From Streptomyces sp. Edi2 (GTDB lineage Bacteria; Actinomycetota; Actinomycetes; Streptomycetales; Streptomycetaceae): a stretch of 64,000 nucleotides of DNA. Below, piece by piece: positions 1 to 8,948 of this stretch (positions within the stretch are counted from its first letter, which is position 1; every line of letters begins with the position of its first letter). The stretch is taken from NCBI RefSeq assembly GCF_040253635.1, contig NZ_JBEJGX010000003.1, forward strand, positions 8,333,501 through 8,397,500. The letters are read 5' to 3'. The translations under genes and the position numbers were made by a program. Under the pieces are notes generated by a model. That model saw only the letters and a list, made by a program, of their open reading frames with translations. It did not search any database and had not been told where the DNA came from.

Positions 1-285
1 CCCGCCAGGCTCGCCGAGATCTCGGCGATGTCCCGCTCGGCGGTCACCAACGCCATCAACACCCTCGAACGGGACGGCCTGGTCGAACGCCGCCCGGTCC
101 CCGACGACCGGCGCGCGGTCGCCGCCGGCCTCACCGCCACGGGCGAGAAAGCCGTCCGGGAGGCGTTCGCCGAACAGAGCCGCCGCGAGCAGCAGTGGTT
201 CGCCACCCTCGACGCCGACGAGCGGGCCACCCTCACCGATCTGATCACCCGTGTCCTGGCCGCGCGACCCGAGGACGCCGGCTGA
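1..285 (+). CDS. MarR-family transcriptional regulator, 5' end outside the window
   Basis: The reading frame is open from base 1 and stops at 283-285, so only the C-terminal 94 codons are present. The segment LAEISAMSRSAVTNAINTLE followed by RDGLVERRPVPDDRRAVAAG is the recognition helix and beta-wing of a MarR winged helix (the DRR wing motif is clear). The rest is the C-terminal dimerisation helix. It converges on the biosynthetic operon that ends at 309, so it could regulate that operon, but MarR genes are more often divergent from their targets. The link is only proximity. Confidence 0.85.
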   Translation, partial: PARLAEISAMSRSAVTNAINTLERDGLVERRPVPDDRRAVAAGLTATGEKAVREAFAEQSRREQQWFATLDADERATLTDLITRVLAARPEDAG

Positions 286-308
286 GTGCCGTCCCGGCGC
301 AGGGCCCG

Positions 309-893
309 TCAGGTGTCCTTCAGGATCACCAACTCGCCTTTGCCGATCGGGGAAAGGGAGCCGAGGTAGCCGTCCGAGGCCGCGACCAGGCGGTTGAAGT
401 CTTCCATCTGGTGGGCGTGGGAGACCGCGTTGTCGACCACGAGCAGGTGGCCGTCCGCGAGGATCCGCTGCAGTGCGGGCCACCAGTCCGCGTACTGTCC
501 GCGATCGCTGTCCAGGAAGATGAAGTCGTACTCGCCCGCCTCGCGCGTCGCGATGAACCGGCCGGCCTCGCCCTCGATCTGCTGGATGCGGGGGGAGAGC
601 CCGGCGCGCCGAAAGTTCCGCTCGGCCATCGCGCGCTTGTGAGGCGCCTGTTCGACGGTGGTGACCGAGCCGTCCCCGCCCACGGCATCGGCGAGCCACA
701 ACGTCGAGTAGCCGTTCGACGTCCCGATCTCCAGCACCTTCTTGGCCTTGGATGCCTTGACGAGTAACGCGAGGAACACGCCGGTGTCGTGCGTGATATT
801 CAGCATCTTCCGGCTCCGGTCGTCCGTCGCCGCATCGTTGGCAGTGCCGAATTCCTCCAGCTCACCCAGCAGTTCGGCGAGACCATGCTCCAT
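309..893 (-). CDS. SAM-dependent O-methyltransferase (family 3 type)
   Basis: The product is 194 aa. The start at 893 was chosen because AAGGAGAGG lies 7 nt upstream; the frame runs further upstream but that part is antisense to other genes. VLEIGTSNGYSTLWLA is the SAM-binding motif I, and FIFLDSDRGQYADWW carries the Asp cluster used for metal and catechol binding in the CCoAMT/COMT-like family 3 O-methyltransferases. It is the last gene of the 6089-309 operon, 32 nt after the permease, so it is probably the tailoring step that methylates a hydroxyl, or an N-OH group, of the product. The substrate is not visible in the sequence. Confidence 0.85.
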   Translation of the reverse strand: MEHGLAELLGELEEFGTANDAATDDRSRKMLNITHDTGVFLALLVKASKAKKVLEIGTSNGYSTLWLADAVGGDGSVTTVEQAPHKRAMAERNFRRAGLSPRIQQIEGEAGRFIATREAGEYDFIFLDSDRGQYADWWPALQRILADGHLLVVDNAVSHAHQMEDFNRLVAASDGYLGSLSPIGKGELVILKDT

Positions 894-925
894 GGTGATT
901 CCTCTCCTTGCTTCATGAATCCTCA

Positions 926-1696
926 TCAGCCGGCCAGACTCTGTATCGCGACATACAGGCCGAGGAGCAGCAGGGCAACACACAGTACGGTGCGAAATTT
1001 CTCCTCGGAGATCTTCCGGCGTATCCGGTTGCCGATCGACATCCCGAGAAACGCCGGGGCCAAGGCGGCGGCCGACATCACGCCGAGATTCACGCTGAGC
1101 AGGTCTTGCGTCCGCAGCGACCATGCCAGACCAACGGTGGAGAGCGTGAAGAGGATCCCCATGCTCTGCACCAGTTGGTCGCGCAGCAGACCAATGGACT
1201 GCAGGTAGAAGACTCCTGGGACGGCTGACGAGCCGGTCATTCCGGTGAGGAAGCCGTTGGTGGCTCCGAAGAGCACCCCCGCGGGGTGGTGCCACCATCT
1301 GTCTCTGATGTTCACCCGGAGCTTGAACAGCCCGAGCAACCCGTACACCGCGAGCCCCACGCCGAGCAGGGCGGACATCACGTCCGCCCGGAAGTAGCTC
1401 AGGGTGAACGCACCCGAGACGGTAAAGACCGTGGCCGCCAGGAGAAACGGCCAGGTGAGACGGACGACTTCCCGGCCGTGACCGCCGCGCGAAGCCTGAA
1501 GGACGTTGGTCAGGAATGTCGGAATGAGTATCAACGCCTTCGCGGGGTGGATCCCGACCGTCGCAGCGAGAATTCCGAGGACGACGGGCGGCAGGCCGAG
1601 GCCGGTCAGACCCTTGACCAACCCACCCGCGAAGAACGTCAGAACAATCAACGTGACGGTGGCCACGTCGAAGGAGAGCAGGGCCGTGTGGGTCAA
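926..1696 (-). CDS. TauE/SafE-family membrane permease
   Basis: The product is a 256-aa hydrophobic protein with about eight membrane segments. GGLVKGLTGLGLPPVVLGIL near the N-terminus and GATNGFLTGMTGSSAVPGVF in the middle are the duplicated signature of the TauE/SafE (DUF81) family, whose studied members move sulfite, sulfoacetate or other small organic anions. The start is TTG and overlaps the cupin stop as TTGA, which implies translational coupling; GGAG lies about 12 nt upstream. As part of a biosynthetic operon it is the likely exporter of the product or of a sulfur oxyanion by-product. That role is inferred. Confidence 0.85.
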   Translation of the reverse strand: MTHTALLSFDVATVTLIVLTFFAGGLVKGLTGLGLPPVVLGILAATVGIHPAKALILIPTFLTNVLQASRGGHGREVVRLTWPFLLAATVFTVSGAFTLSYFRADVMSALLGVGLAVYGLLGLFKLRVNIRDRWWHHPAGVLFGATNGFLTGMTGSSAVPGVFYLQSIGLLRDQLVQSMGILFTLSTVGLAWSLRTQDLLSVNLGVMSAAALAPAFLGMSIGNRIRRKISEEKFRTVLCVALLLLGLYVAIQSLAG

Positions 1697-2220
1697 GAGT
1701 TGAGGTCACTCCGCGGGTGCCCTGTCTCCAGCCCACGGGAGGCGAAGCACCGCAGTGCCGTCACGACGTCAGCCTGCTCCTCCGGGTCCAGGCCCTCGGG
1801 CCTCTCCTGTTCGAAGTGATCGGCGAGTTTGACGATGTCGCTCTTGCGGTCCTCGATGTAGACGGCGCCGCCCGTGACCTGCGTCGCGTCGCGCTCGGCG
1901 AACTGCCCCGCGATGTCCTTGGCGTCCCGGACGAAGTTGATGTCGAATGCGCCGATCTGGAGAAGGACATAGCGTGAGGGCGTTCCGACAGGTGCGCCGT
2001 TGACGAACCTGTGCTTGCTCGGGTGGGGAACCTGGAACACCTGGTCCGGAAGGACGGTGAATACCTCGTCCGTATCGGGCAGCTCGATCGTGATCTGACC
2101 CCGTGAGCAATACATCATGTCGGACACTTCATTATGGAAGTGATAGGGGACAGCCCTGTGGTCGAGATTGAACAGGCTGACCCGCAGGCCGTCCTGGTAA
2201 TGGAACTCTTTCATCTCCAT
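1693..2220 (-). CDS. Cupin-domain protein (AraC-type or single-domain cupin)
   Basis: The product is 175 aa, starting at the ATG at 2218-2220 behind AGGGAG and 4 nt after the stop of the FAD gene. RAVPYHFHNEVSDMMYCSRG carries the cupin 1 His motif and HPSKHRFVN the second motif. One domain is seen. The C-terminal third (DPEEQADVVTALRCFASR) is helical and has no recognisable HTH. Cupins in such operons act as isomerases, dioxygenases or cyclases, and the metal ligands are present. It overlaps the permease gene, so the two are co-translated. The reaction cannot be assigned. Confidence 0.75.
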   Translation of the reverse strand: MEMKEFHYQDGLRVSLFNLDHRAVPYHFHNEVSDMMYCSRGQITIELPDTDEVFTVLPDQVFQVPHPSKHRFVNGAPVGTPSRYVLLQIGAFDINFVRDAKDIAGQFAERDATQVTGGAVYIEDRKSDIVKLADHFEQERPEGLDPEEQADVVTALRCFASRGLETGHPRSDLNS

Positions 2221-2224
2221 TTGC

Positions 2225-4003
2225 TCAACTCCCTGTCTCGCTGGTGACCAACCCGGGACTGTCGACGGCGGCGGAGCGTACGGTGACGTCCGCCGCGGCG
2301 TCAAGCCATTCGTCGGCAACCCACTCGGCCGCCTCGACGAATGCGCCGGCGAAATTGTGTTCGTGCTGCCAGAACCTGACGGGCGAACCGTAGGAGGTGA
2401 GATGCGGCGACGGAACGCACCCGCCGCCCGTCCGCTTCAGTACTCGATACCCGCCGCGGGCATCGAGCGCGATACCGCCCGTGACATATCCGCCTTCCTC
2501 ATGCGGGACGATCTCGCCTCGCCTCAGAAGGTTCTGCACCAACGGTGACGGATGGTTCTCCATGCGGAAGTCCTGCCCGCTGGCACGGATCACACAGTCG
2601 GCCCGCAAGGTCGACTGCCCGCCCTCGCCGGACCGGTAGGTGATCCGGAAATCACCGTCCTCACCCACTGCCGGGTGCGGCGCGTCATAGCCCTGCTTCA
2701 CGGTCGTCAATATCCCGGCGTCCATCAAAGCGAGGAGCTTCTCCGCGTTCGCGGACGGCATCGGCACGGCCGTCCGGATGAAGTGGGTGTCGAGCAGACG
2801 GTCGTACGTAGCCTTGTCCATCGGTTCGAGCTGGTGGTAGAAGCGCATCCGCCGCGCTTTGAGTGCAATGGTGTGGACGAGGTTTCCGGTGTACGAGTCC
2901 TGGAGATCGCTCGCGAGCTTTTCCCTGGCGGAGTCAAAGCGGGGACTCTTGAAGTCGTCCCACCCCACTGCCCCCGCAGTGGCCCGGCGCAGGTCCTTGT
3001 CCAGGAGCTCCAGAATGCGCTCGATCTTCAGATGCCCTTGGTGATCGCGCCGGATCTCCGCAAGGCGCTCCGCCGTGAGATGGTGCGGCTCGAACGGTGC
3101 GAGCGGCCCCCGAACGGGAGGGAAGAACCCGCAGCGCGATCCGGCGACGATATGCAACGGCTCGTCGCCGGCCTGCGCCGCCGGCCGGTACGACGCGATA
3201 TGACCGTCGTCGGTGTACGTGAACTCGCCGTCACCGCACAAGGTCATGATGGCGTCGATGCCGCTCGGGCCCATGCCCTGAACGAACACCCGGGGGCGCT
3301 CGCCGCGTGCGCGCCGCGACCGGACGCGCTCGGATACCGCAGCTTTCACCGCGTCCGGCGGATAGGGCGACGCGAGGTATCCACTCGCTCCGGAAAGCGG
3401 GTGGGCCGCCTTCGACTGCCAGTGCCCGGTGCTCAGCAGGACGCGGTCGATCCCGTCCACGGTGAACCGGTGGCCGGTGTCGAGGCTGCGGAGGGAGAGG
3501 GCGAAACCCTGCTCCGTTGCGTAGCCGTCGACGGCCTCGTGGCGCACGTACTGCTGAGCGTCGATGCCATGCGCACGGGCCCGCTCGACCGCCTCCTGGA
3601 AGCGCCTTTCGAGATACAGACCGAACAACGCACGCGGATAGAACTCGGCGTTGTCGGGCTGCCATGCACCGAGCTCGACTCCGGGGTGGGTCTCCAGGAC
3701 CAGCTCCGGATGGTCCCTGATGAGCCATGGTTTGCTCTCGGCCAGCCAGTCGACGAAGTCATTGCCGTGGATGCCCATGGTGCTCGCCTCGTTGTTGCAC
3801 CGATGCGCAAGCTGGACGTTGTCTTTCGCGTAGGGATATCCCGGCCCGTTCACCGGCCCCCGCTCCACCGTGACGATCGTGACGGCGGAGCGGGAGAGCG
3901 AGGGCCTGCGGCGTGGATCGGTGAGCCGTTGCACCACATGCCACAACGCGCAGGTACCTGCGAACCCTGTGCCGATGATGCAGTAGGTGATGTTTCCCCT
4001 CAT
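2225..4003 (-). CDS. FAD/NAD(P)-binding monooxygenase-like protein (NAD_binding_9 family)
   Basis: The product is 592 aa. The first Rossmann fingerprint is GTGFAG at residues 11-16, followed by VERGPVNGPGYPY and NNEASTMGIHGNDFVDWL, which are typical of the PF13454 family related to lysine/ornithine N-hydroxylases. A second dinucleotide fold begins at FVQGMGPSGIDAIM, and the closing ATG-like motif is ADCVIRASGQDF. The start is fixed by the distance to GTGFAG although the ribosome site is poor. It lies 13 nt after the aminotransferase. A flavin oxidase next to a diiron oxidase and an aminotransferase suggests N- or C-oxidation of an amino-acid-derived substrate. That is inference. Confidence 0.8.
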   Translation of the reverse strand: MRGNITYCIIGTGFAGTCALWHVVQRLTDPRRRPSLSRSAVTIVTVERGPVNGPGYPYAKDNVQLAHRCNNEASTMGIHGNDFVDWLAESKPWLIRDHPELVLETHPGVELGAWQPDNAEFYPRALFGLYLERRFQEAVERARAHGIDAQQYVRHEAVDGYATEQGFALSLRSLDTGHRFTVDGIDRVLLSTGHWQSKAAHPLSGASGYLASPYPPDAVKAAVSERVRSRRARGERPRVFVQGMGPSGIDAIMTLCGDGEFTYTDDGHIASYRPAAQAGDEPLHIVAGSRCGFFPPVRGPLAPFEPHHLTAERLAEIRRDHQGHLKIERILELLDKDLRRATAGAVGWDDFKSPRFDSAREKLASDLQDSYTGNLVHTIALKARRMRFYHQLEPMDKATYDRLLDTHFIRTAVPMPSANAEKLLALMDAGILTTVKQGYDAPHPAVGEDGDFRITYRSGEGGQSTLRADCVIRASGQDFRMENHPSPLVQNLLRRGEIVPHEEGGYVTGGIALDARGGYRVLKRTGGGCVPSPHLTSYGSPVRFWQHEHNFAGAFVEAAEWVADEWLDAAADVTVRSAAVDSPGLVTSETGS

Positions 4004-4016
4004 CGTGGCATTCAGG

Positions 4017-5312
4017 TCAGGACTCCAAGCGTGTGAGGGCGCGCCTGATACGTCTGCCGGCCTCGCTCACGAGCGCACCCGTCCGGCCGCAGTTGATCCG
4101 CACGAAGTGATCCAGGAGGTGGCCCTCCGCGAAATGGCTGCCGCGGATCGTGGCGACCTTCGCCTCGTCCAGCAGGAACTGATCGGCGCTGCTGTAGCCG
4201 TGTTTCCGGTAGGCGTCGGCGTAGCCCGAGAAGTCGACGAAGAGGAAGTAGCCCCCTTGGGCAGGGCTGATCTTCAACGAGGGGACGGCGCCGAGCTCAC
4301 GCAGCATGGTCTGGAGATTGGTGCGTGCGGCCTCCGCTCTGGCGGTTGCCACCTCGTCCATGTCCGGCTGCAAGGCGACGTGCGTGGCGACCTGCCCGTA
4401 AGTGGACGCGAACGAGGTGAGGTTGACCTGTGCACGCGCCGCCGCGTCCACGATGTCCGGCGGACCGCAGAGGTAACCGATCCGGTCGCCGTGCATGCCG
4501 TACGTCTTGCCCGGTCCGGTCACCGACAGCGTCCACGGCCGCATGGAGCAGCGGCTGCCGTCGGGGAGCGCAACGTCGATGGCGGCAAACGTCTTGGCGC
4601 GGGCCCCCACGATATGGGCCTCGTAGGGAGAGTCGAACAGGACATGGACCGGGCTCTTGCCAGCGGACTCGCGCCGCACATTGTGCCGGGCGACGACATC
4701 CGCCAGCGCCGACAATTCCCCGGTCGAATAGACCTTCCCCGTCGGATTGATGCAGTCGCCGAGCACGACGATCTTGGTTCGCTCCGAGAGCGCTTCCTCA
4801 AGAGCCGGTGCCGTGAGGCCTTCGTGCGCCGTGACCAGGACGGTCTTCGGGACGGCTCCGTGCAGCCGCACCATGTCCGAGTAGTGCGGCCAGTTGGGCA
4901 CGGGGATCACGACGTCGTCGCCCGGATTCAGCAAGGCATGGAAGATTACCGAAATCGAACCTTTCACACCGCCCGGGGTGACCATGATTTCACGGTCCGG
5001 GTCGTACGCAATTCCGTGCAGGCGAGCCACACGTGCGGCCACGGACTCCAGCAGGAACGGAAACCCTCTGATGGGCGCAAACGCATGAATCGCGTCGGAC
5101 TGTTTCTCCACGAACTCGATCACACCTCGGTCGATCCGGGGATCGGTCGGTGTGTCCAGCGCGCCAATGCTGAGATCGATGATCTGGTCGTCTTCGGGGA
5201 GTGACTTGTTGAGCGCGACGATCTTCGCCGCGGTTCCGTGAGTCACCGATTCTGGAATGCTCAGGACGGCATCGGAAATGCCACGATTCTTCTGCACGGT
5301 CGGCCGGGTCAC
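4017..5312 (-). CDS. PLP-dependent class I/II aminotransferase
   Basis: The product is 431 aa with a GTG start directly behind GGGGAGAGG, 9 nt after the diiron oxidase stop. Fold-type I landmarks are present: N189-P-T-G, D227-x-x-Y230 (LFDSPY), the Schiff-base K269 in VTGPGKTYGMHGDRIGY, phosphate-binding R277 and the carboxylate-binding Arg near FVRINCGRTG. All catalytic residues are intact, so it should be an active transaminase or a related PLP lyase/oxidase. Fold-type I homologues can also act as PLP oxidases (MppP/RohP type). The sequence looks more like an ordinary AspC-like aminotransferase, but that cannot be excluded. Confidence 0.88.
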   Translation of the reverse strand: MTRPTVQKNRGISDAVLSIPESVTHGTAAKIVALNKSLPEDDQIIDLSIGALDTPTDPRIDRGVIEFVEKQSDAIHAFAPIRGFPFLLESVAARVARLHGIAYDPDREIMVTPGGVKGSISVIFHALLNPGDDVVIPVPNWPHYSDMVRLHGAVPKTVLVTAHEGLTAPALEEALSERTKIVVLGDCINPTGKVYSTGELSALADVVARHNVRRESAGKSPVHVLFDSPYEAHIVGARAKTFAAIDVALPDGSRCSMRPWTLSVTGPGKTYGMHGDRIGYLCGPPDIVDAAARAQVNLTSFASTYGQVATHVALQPDMDEVATARAEAARTNLQTMLRELGAVPSLKISPAQGGYFLFVDFSGYADAYRKHGYSSADQFLLDEAKVATIRGSHFAEGHLLDHFVRINCGRTGALVSEAGRRIRRALTRLES

Positions 5313-5321
5313 CTCTCCCCG

Positions 5322-6089
5322 TTAGGAATGCAACTTGCGGACGGCCTTGTGCATCGCGTCCCACATTTCCAGTTGAATTTTCAGCGTCTCGTTCGCGCCA
5401 TAGGCGATCTCGGCGACGTCGGCGTCGGTGCGGCAGTTGTTCTGGACGCACTTCTTCGCATCGGCGGCATGGCGTTCCTCGACACCCTCGTCGCCGACGT
5501 GGACGTTGAAGTAGATCTCGACGTTGTTGACGAACTCGGATTCGGCCAGCTTGTTGTTGCTGTTGCGGAACGCCGTACGGCAGACCTGCAGCATCCGGTC
5601 GGCGTGGGACTCCAGAGCCATGGCGACGCCCAGCATGCGGTGGTAGTTGGCGCCCAGCAGCTCCCGGGTGCGCTCGCGGTAAGCGAACGTCTCCGGTATG
5701 ACCAGGTTGCTGTTGCGCGCGTCCTTCACGCGTAAGGGCGCCAGGCCGAACTCCGCCTGTCCGTGTAAGTTGTGGGCGTTCTCCATCAGCACCTCATGGC
5801 AGTGGGCGGCCTCGCCGTTCCCGGCCTCCTCGTTGAGGATGTAGGAGAACAGGACCAGCGTGTCCCGGTCATCGTTGGCCGCCGCCTGTGCACACACGTG
5901 GGCGATGCCTTTGACCGTGCCCTCGGTGCGCTGGAAGAAGTTCGCCCGGTGGAAGTCGTAGGTGTCGCTGTTCCATGGCGAGTTCTCCAGGAACGTGAAG
6001 TACTCGTTGTCGTAGACCGGATGCCGGTCCAACTCGTCCATGAGCGAAGTGACTTGATCGTGAAGTGTAGTTGCCGTGCTGGTCGTCAT
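5322..6089 (-). CDS. Haem-oxygenase-like diiron oxidase (iron-containing redox enzyme family)
   Basis: The product is 255 aa and the first gene of the operon; GGGGTGAAG lies upstream of the ATG. The all-helical sequence carries candidate iron ligands of the HDO family: E88 with H96/H98 in NEEAGNGEAAHCHEV, E160 in AMALESH, and H197, D200/E201 and H207 in EIYFNVHVGDEGVEERHA. Known HDOs (SznF central domain, BesC, RohS, UndA, CADD) use O2 and Fe(II) to N-oxygenate or fragment amino acids and fatty acids. The position at the head of an amino-acid-modifying operon fits such chemistry. No single characterised member is an obvious match. Confidence 0.82.
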   Translation of the reverse strand: MTTSTATTLHDQVTSLMDELDRHPVYDNEYFTFLENSPWNSDTYDFHRANFFQRTEGTVKGIAHVCAQAAANDDRDTLVLFSYILNEEAGNGEAAHCHEVLMENAHNLHGQAEFGLAPLRVKDARNSNLVIPETFAYRERTRELLGANYHRMLGVAMALESHADRMLQVCRTAFRNSNNKLAESEFVNNVEIYFNVHVGDEGVEERHAADAKKCVQNNCRTDADVAEIAYGANETLKIQLEMWDAMHKAVRKLHS

Positions 6090-7006
6090 ATTGCTTCACC
6101 CCAGTTCACACAGGTGTGGATCGTGGTCAATAAGATGCCAAAACTGACGCAACGACCCACTGGATGGATACCGTACGACGTCTTCGATTGCGCTTGATCA
6201 CTATCACGAGCCATCGTGGCGGCCCGGCCGGCGAACCGCGAGAGTCATCCCGCGAATTCACCCGCCTCGTACGATGAGAGTCGTTTGAGCGAGGAAAGCT
6301 GCTGTCATTCCGCGGTCGAGAGAAAGTCACTCTCTCTGTGCACCGCACTGCACCGCACTGCGTCGCGCAAAACTGAAACCTGGAATCGGACAGGGCCGAA
6401 GAAACCTGCAGAACTCTCTCCTGGCGAAGGCAGACGCATTGCTGAACGTATGTCCACCCTCCAGGTGAGCCACGATGAACACCCCGGCGTTCGGTCGTGA
6501 TCCATGATTGCCTAAAGGTCGTTTCGGGGACAGCGTTTACCGGCCACTTGTCGGCGGCCGCCACACTACCCATGGTCACGATTCCGTTACTCGTCCGGGA
6601 AGATCGATGCGGCGTAACGGTTGGCCACGGTGGTGCGGCAGTGGCGGTGGGGACAGCGCCGCCCCAGGAAGAACCGGCCGTACGCTCCGGAGCGCGGGCG
6701 CAGGATCACGGCATGGCGGCGAGCCCCCTGGGATCACCGGCTCCCGCGTGACAGGAAGTCCTGGTCGGCTTGAAGTAGCCAGTTTGGGCGAGCCGTGGCG
6801 GCATGTTCCGACGGGAGGCCGGCGGTGGCTGCCCCGCCCTCCGTGTGTCCGTCGGGGGAGAATGGTGTGGGGGACGCGAAGCCGGAGTAGCGGGTTGCGA
6901 TGCTGGTTACTGTCGGGGCCGACTCCAAATCCGACTCCAAACCCGACTCCGACTCGATGCGGGGGCCGGGGCCGGGGCCCGAGACGGGGAGAGGGAACCT
7001 CGGAAG
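6090..7006. other. Intergenic region holding the operon promoter (917 bp, no convincing gene)
   Basis: This gap separates the divergent diiron-oxidase operon and the HipA-like gene. The part next to 6089 is relatively AT-rich (6120-6200). It contains a short dyad, CACAC-AG-GTGTG at 6107-6118, lying in the leader just upstream of the ribosome site. I could not assign -35/-10 boxes with certainty. Reading frames at 6508 and 6734 are shadows. A run of ACCGCACTGC repeats lies at 6340-6365. Confidence 0.5.
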
Positions 7007-7816
7007 ATGTTGAGACACGTGACTGCCATCCGCTACCTCGAACCCCTGCGCTCCGGTGGCTCCGTGCCCGGAGTCGTCGAGGCCGATGACTTGGGGACGT
7101 ACGTCGTCAAGTTCACCGGCTCGGCGCAGGGGCGCAAGGCGCTGGTCGCCGAGGTCGTCGTGGGCGAGCTGGCCCGCCGACTCGGGCTGCGCGTACCGGA
7201 GTTGGTCCTGGTGCACTTCGACCCGTCGGTCGCCGGCGAGGAGCCACACCAGGAGATCCAGGATCTGCTGCACTCCAGCGCCGGACTCAACCTCGGCATG
7301 GACTACCTGCCGGGAGCCGCTGATTTCACACCGGACGCGCTGGAGGTCGATCCGGCGGAGGCCGCAAGGATCGTCTGGCTGGACGCCTTCACCGCCAACG
7401 TGGACCGTACGGTGCACAGTCCGAACCTCATGGCCTGGCCGGCCTCCGGTCACCAGGAGCCCCATCTGTGGCTCATCGACCACGGCGCCTCGCTCGTCTT
7501 TCATCACCGCTGGGATTCCGCGGCGGACGCCGTCGGCAAGGCGTACCCCTTCCAGCACCACGTTCTCGGTTCCCGTGGTCCCGACGTGGCGGCGGCGGAT
7601 GCCGAACTCGCCCACCGCGTGACGCCGGAGCTGCTGCGCGAGGTCGTCACCGCCGTCCCGGACGAATGGCTGACCCCCGAACCGGGCTTCACGACCCCGC
7701 ACGAGCTGCGCGACGCTTACGTCGCCCACCTCGCCGCCCGCGCAAAAATATCCACGCAGTGGCTCCCCACGAATTTTCTTGCGGCCGCGCGCCCGCAATC
7801 AGCCGCGAGCCGGTAG
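7007..7816 (+). CDS. HipA-family kinase-like protein
   Basis: The product is 269 aa. The opening residues, reading VTAIRYLEPLRSGGSVPGVV then EADDLGTYVVKFTGS, match the actinobacterial HipA-like family. The catalytic-type motifs ANVDRTVHSPNL (N-x-D-R) and LWLIDHGASLVF (metal-binding D) are present, as in HipA/PI3K-like folds, though the protein is shorter than the 440-aa E. coli HipA toxin and has no HipB partner nearby. GGAAG abuts the ATG at 7007. GTG at 7019 is an alternative start with better spacing. It probably phosphorylates an unknown protein or small molecule. Confidence 0.8.
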   Translation: MLRHVTAIRYLEPLRSGGSVPGVVEADDLGTYVVKFTGSAQGRKALVAEVVVGELARRLGLRVPELVLVHFDPSVAGEEPHQEIQDLLHSSAGLNLGMDYLPGAADFTPDALEVDPAEAARIVWLDAFTANVDRTVHSPNLMAWPASGHQEPHLWLIDHGASLVFHHRWDSAADAVGKAYPFQHHVLGSRGPDVAAADAELAHRVTPELLREVVTAVPDEWLTPEPGFTTPHELRDAYVAHLAARAKISTQWLPTNFLAAARPQSAASR

Positions 7817-8172
7817 GCAGTCACGAGGCCGCGAGGCGGTCCTCGTCATCGGCACGGCACACGACGGTCCGACTCCGGCGTGGGCGGCCGCCGCACCTAC
7901 GGCGGCGGCCGCCCAGAGCGCAGCTCGGTTGCCCAGGGCCCGTCCCGGCGCACACAGGGCGCCGAGGGCCTTGATCGTCACGCCGAGCGAGGCCGGGCAC
8001 GGCGGTCGTGCTCGCCCTGCAGAAGGGCGGCATCCGCAGTGCTGTCCGACGTGTCATCCGCAGGGGCATCCGAAGCGGTATGCCAAGTGGCATCCCAAGC
8101 CCGCGTGACGTCGGCGCCCCTGGGATTCGGTGGCGTCGACGGGGCCGGCCGACGCCGGAGGCACGGTGGCTA
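7817..8172. other. Intergenic region, no gene seen
   Basis: About 356 bp lie between convergent genes. It holds a short degenerate repeat built on GGCATCC at roughly 8025-8100 and GC-rich sequence. No structured RNA or convincing terminator hairpin was identified. Confidence 0.5.
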
Positions 8173-8667
8173 CTACGCGACCACGCCGGACTTGGCGATG
8201 ACGATGTCGGCGCGGGTGGCGCCGCTGCGGGAGCCCAGGGACTCGATCTTCCGGACGATCTCCATGCCCTCGACGACCTCGCCGAAGACGACGTGCTTGT
8301 TGTCGAGCCAGTCGGTGACGATGGTGGTGATGAAGAACTGCGAGCCGTTGGTGTGCGGGCCGGCGTTGGCCATCGACAGCTGACCGGGCTTGGTGTGCTT
8401 GAGCTGGAAGTTCTCGTCCTGGAACTTCTCGCCGTAGATGCTCTTGCCGCCGGTGCCGTTGCCGGCGGTGAAGTCGCCTCCCTGGAGCATGAAGTCGGGG
8501 ATGACGCGGTGGAAGCCGGACCCCTCGTAGCCGAAGCCGTGCTCACCGGTGGCGAGCTCACGGAAATTCTTCGCGGTCCGGGGAACCACGTCGTCGAACA
8601 GGGTGAAGACGATCCGCCCGGCGGGGGCGCCATCGATGGTGATGTCGAAAAATACGTTGTCAGTCAT
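8173..8667 (-). CDS. Cyclophilin-type peptidyl-prolyl cis-trans isomerase
   Basis: The product is a 164-aa single-domain cytoplasmic cyclophilin without signal peptide. The active-site elements are intact: [15 protein letters not shown] (Arg, Phe, Met and Gln of the prolyl pocket), [20 protein letters not shown] and [15 protein letters not shown]. It catalyses cis-trans isomerisation at Xaa-Pro bonds and is a general folding helper found in all streptomycetes. The ATG at 8665-8667 gives the normal family length. It is a housekeeping gene, unrelated to its neighbours. Confidence 0.95.
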   Translation of the reverse strand: MTDNVFFDITIDGAPAGRIVFTLFDDVVPRTAKNFRELATGEHGFGYEGSGFHRVIPDFMLQGGDFTAGNGTGGKSIYGEKFQDENFQLKHTKPGQLSMANAGPHTNGSQFFITTIVTDWLDNKHVVFGEVVEGMEIVRKIESLGSRSGATRADIVIAKSGVVA

Positions 8668-8767
8668 GACGGCATCCTTACATCCGCCCGCGCCGGGGCG
8701 AGGCGGGGCCCCCGGCGCCCGTCGCGATGGAGTCCGTGTAAGGGGCTCGAAAGGACTCGAAGGGGCT

Positions 8768-8948
8768 CGCCCCCCGCGAAAGGCAGGGTCCCTCACCACC
8801 GGGAAAGGCATGGTCCCACCGGGAAACCCCGGATCCCCCGCCTGGGAGGCAGGGCCCCCGAGAAAGGCAAGGTCCCCCTGGAAATACAGGGCCCTCCGCG
8901 ATATGGATGGCCCGCGCGAGAGGCATCGCCCCCGGCCTGGATGCCGGC
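8768..8948. repeat. Degenerate GC-rich repeat array upstream of the cyclophilin gene
   Basis: Six or so imperfect copies of a core like AAAGGCAGGGTCCC, spaced irregularly by about 20-45 bp, lie in the region upstream of the cyclophilin start. Copies alternate AAAGGCAGGGTCCC, AAAGGCATGGTCCC, GAGGCAGGGCCCCC and AAAGGCAAGGTCCC. Many pair a GG(G/A)-rich half with a CCC half, so they could fold into small hairpins. The spacing is too irregular for a CRISPR. Confidence 0.6.

Noticed and set aside
8768..8948. Possible CRISPR array
   Set aside because: Repeats are degenerate, unevenly spaced and without unique spacers, and no cas genes are near.
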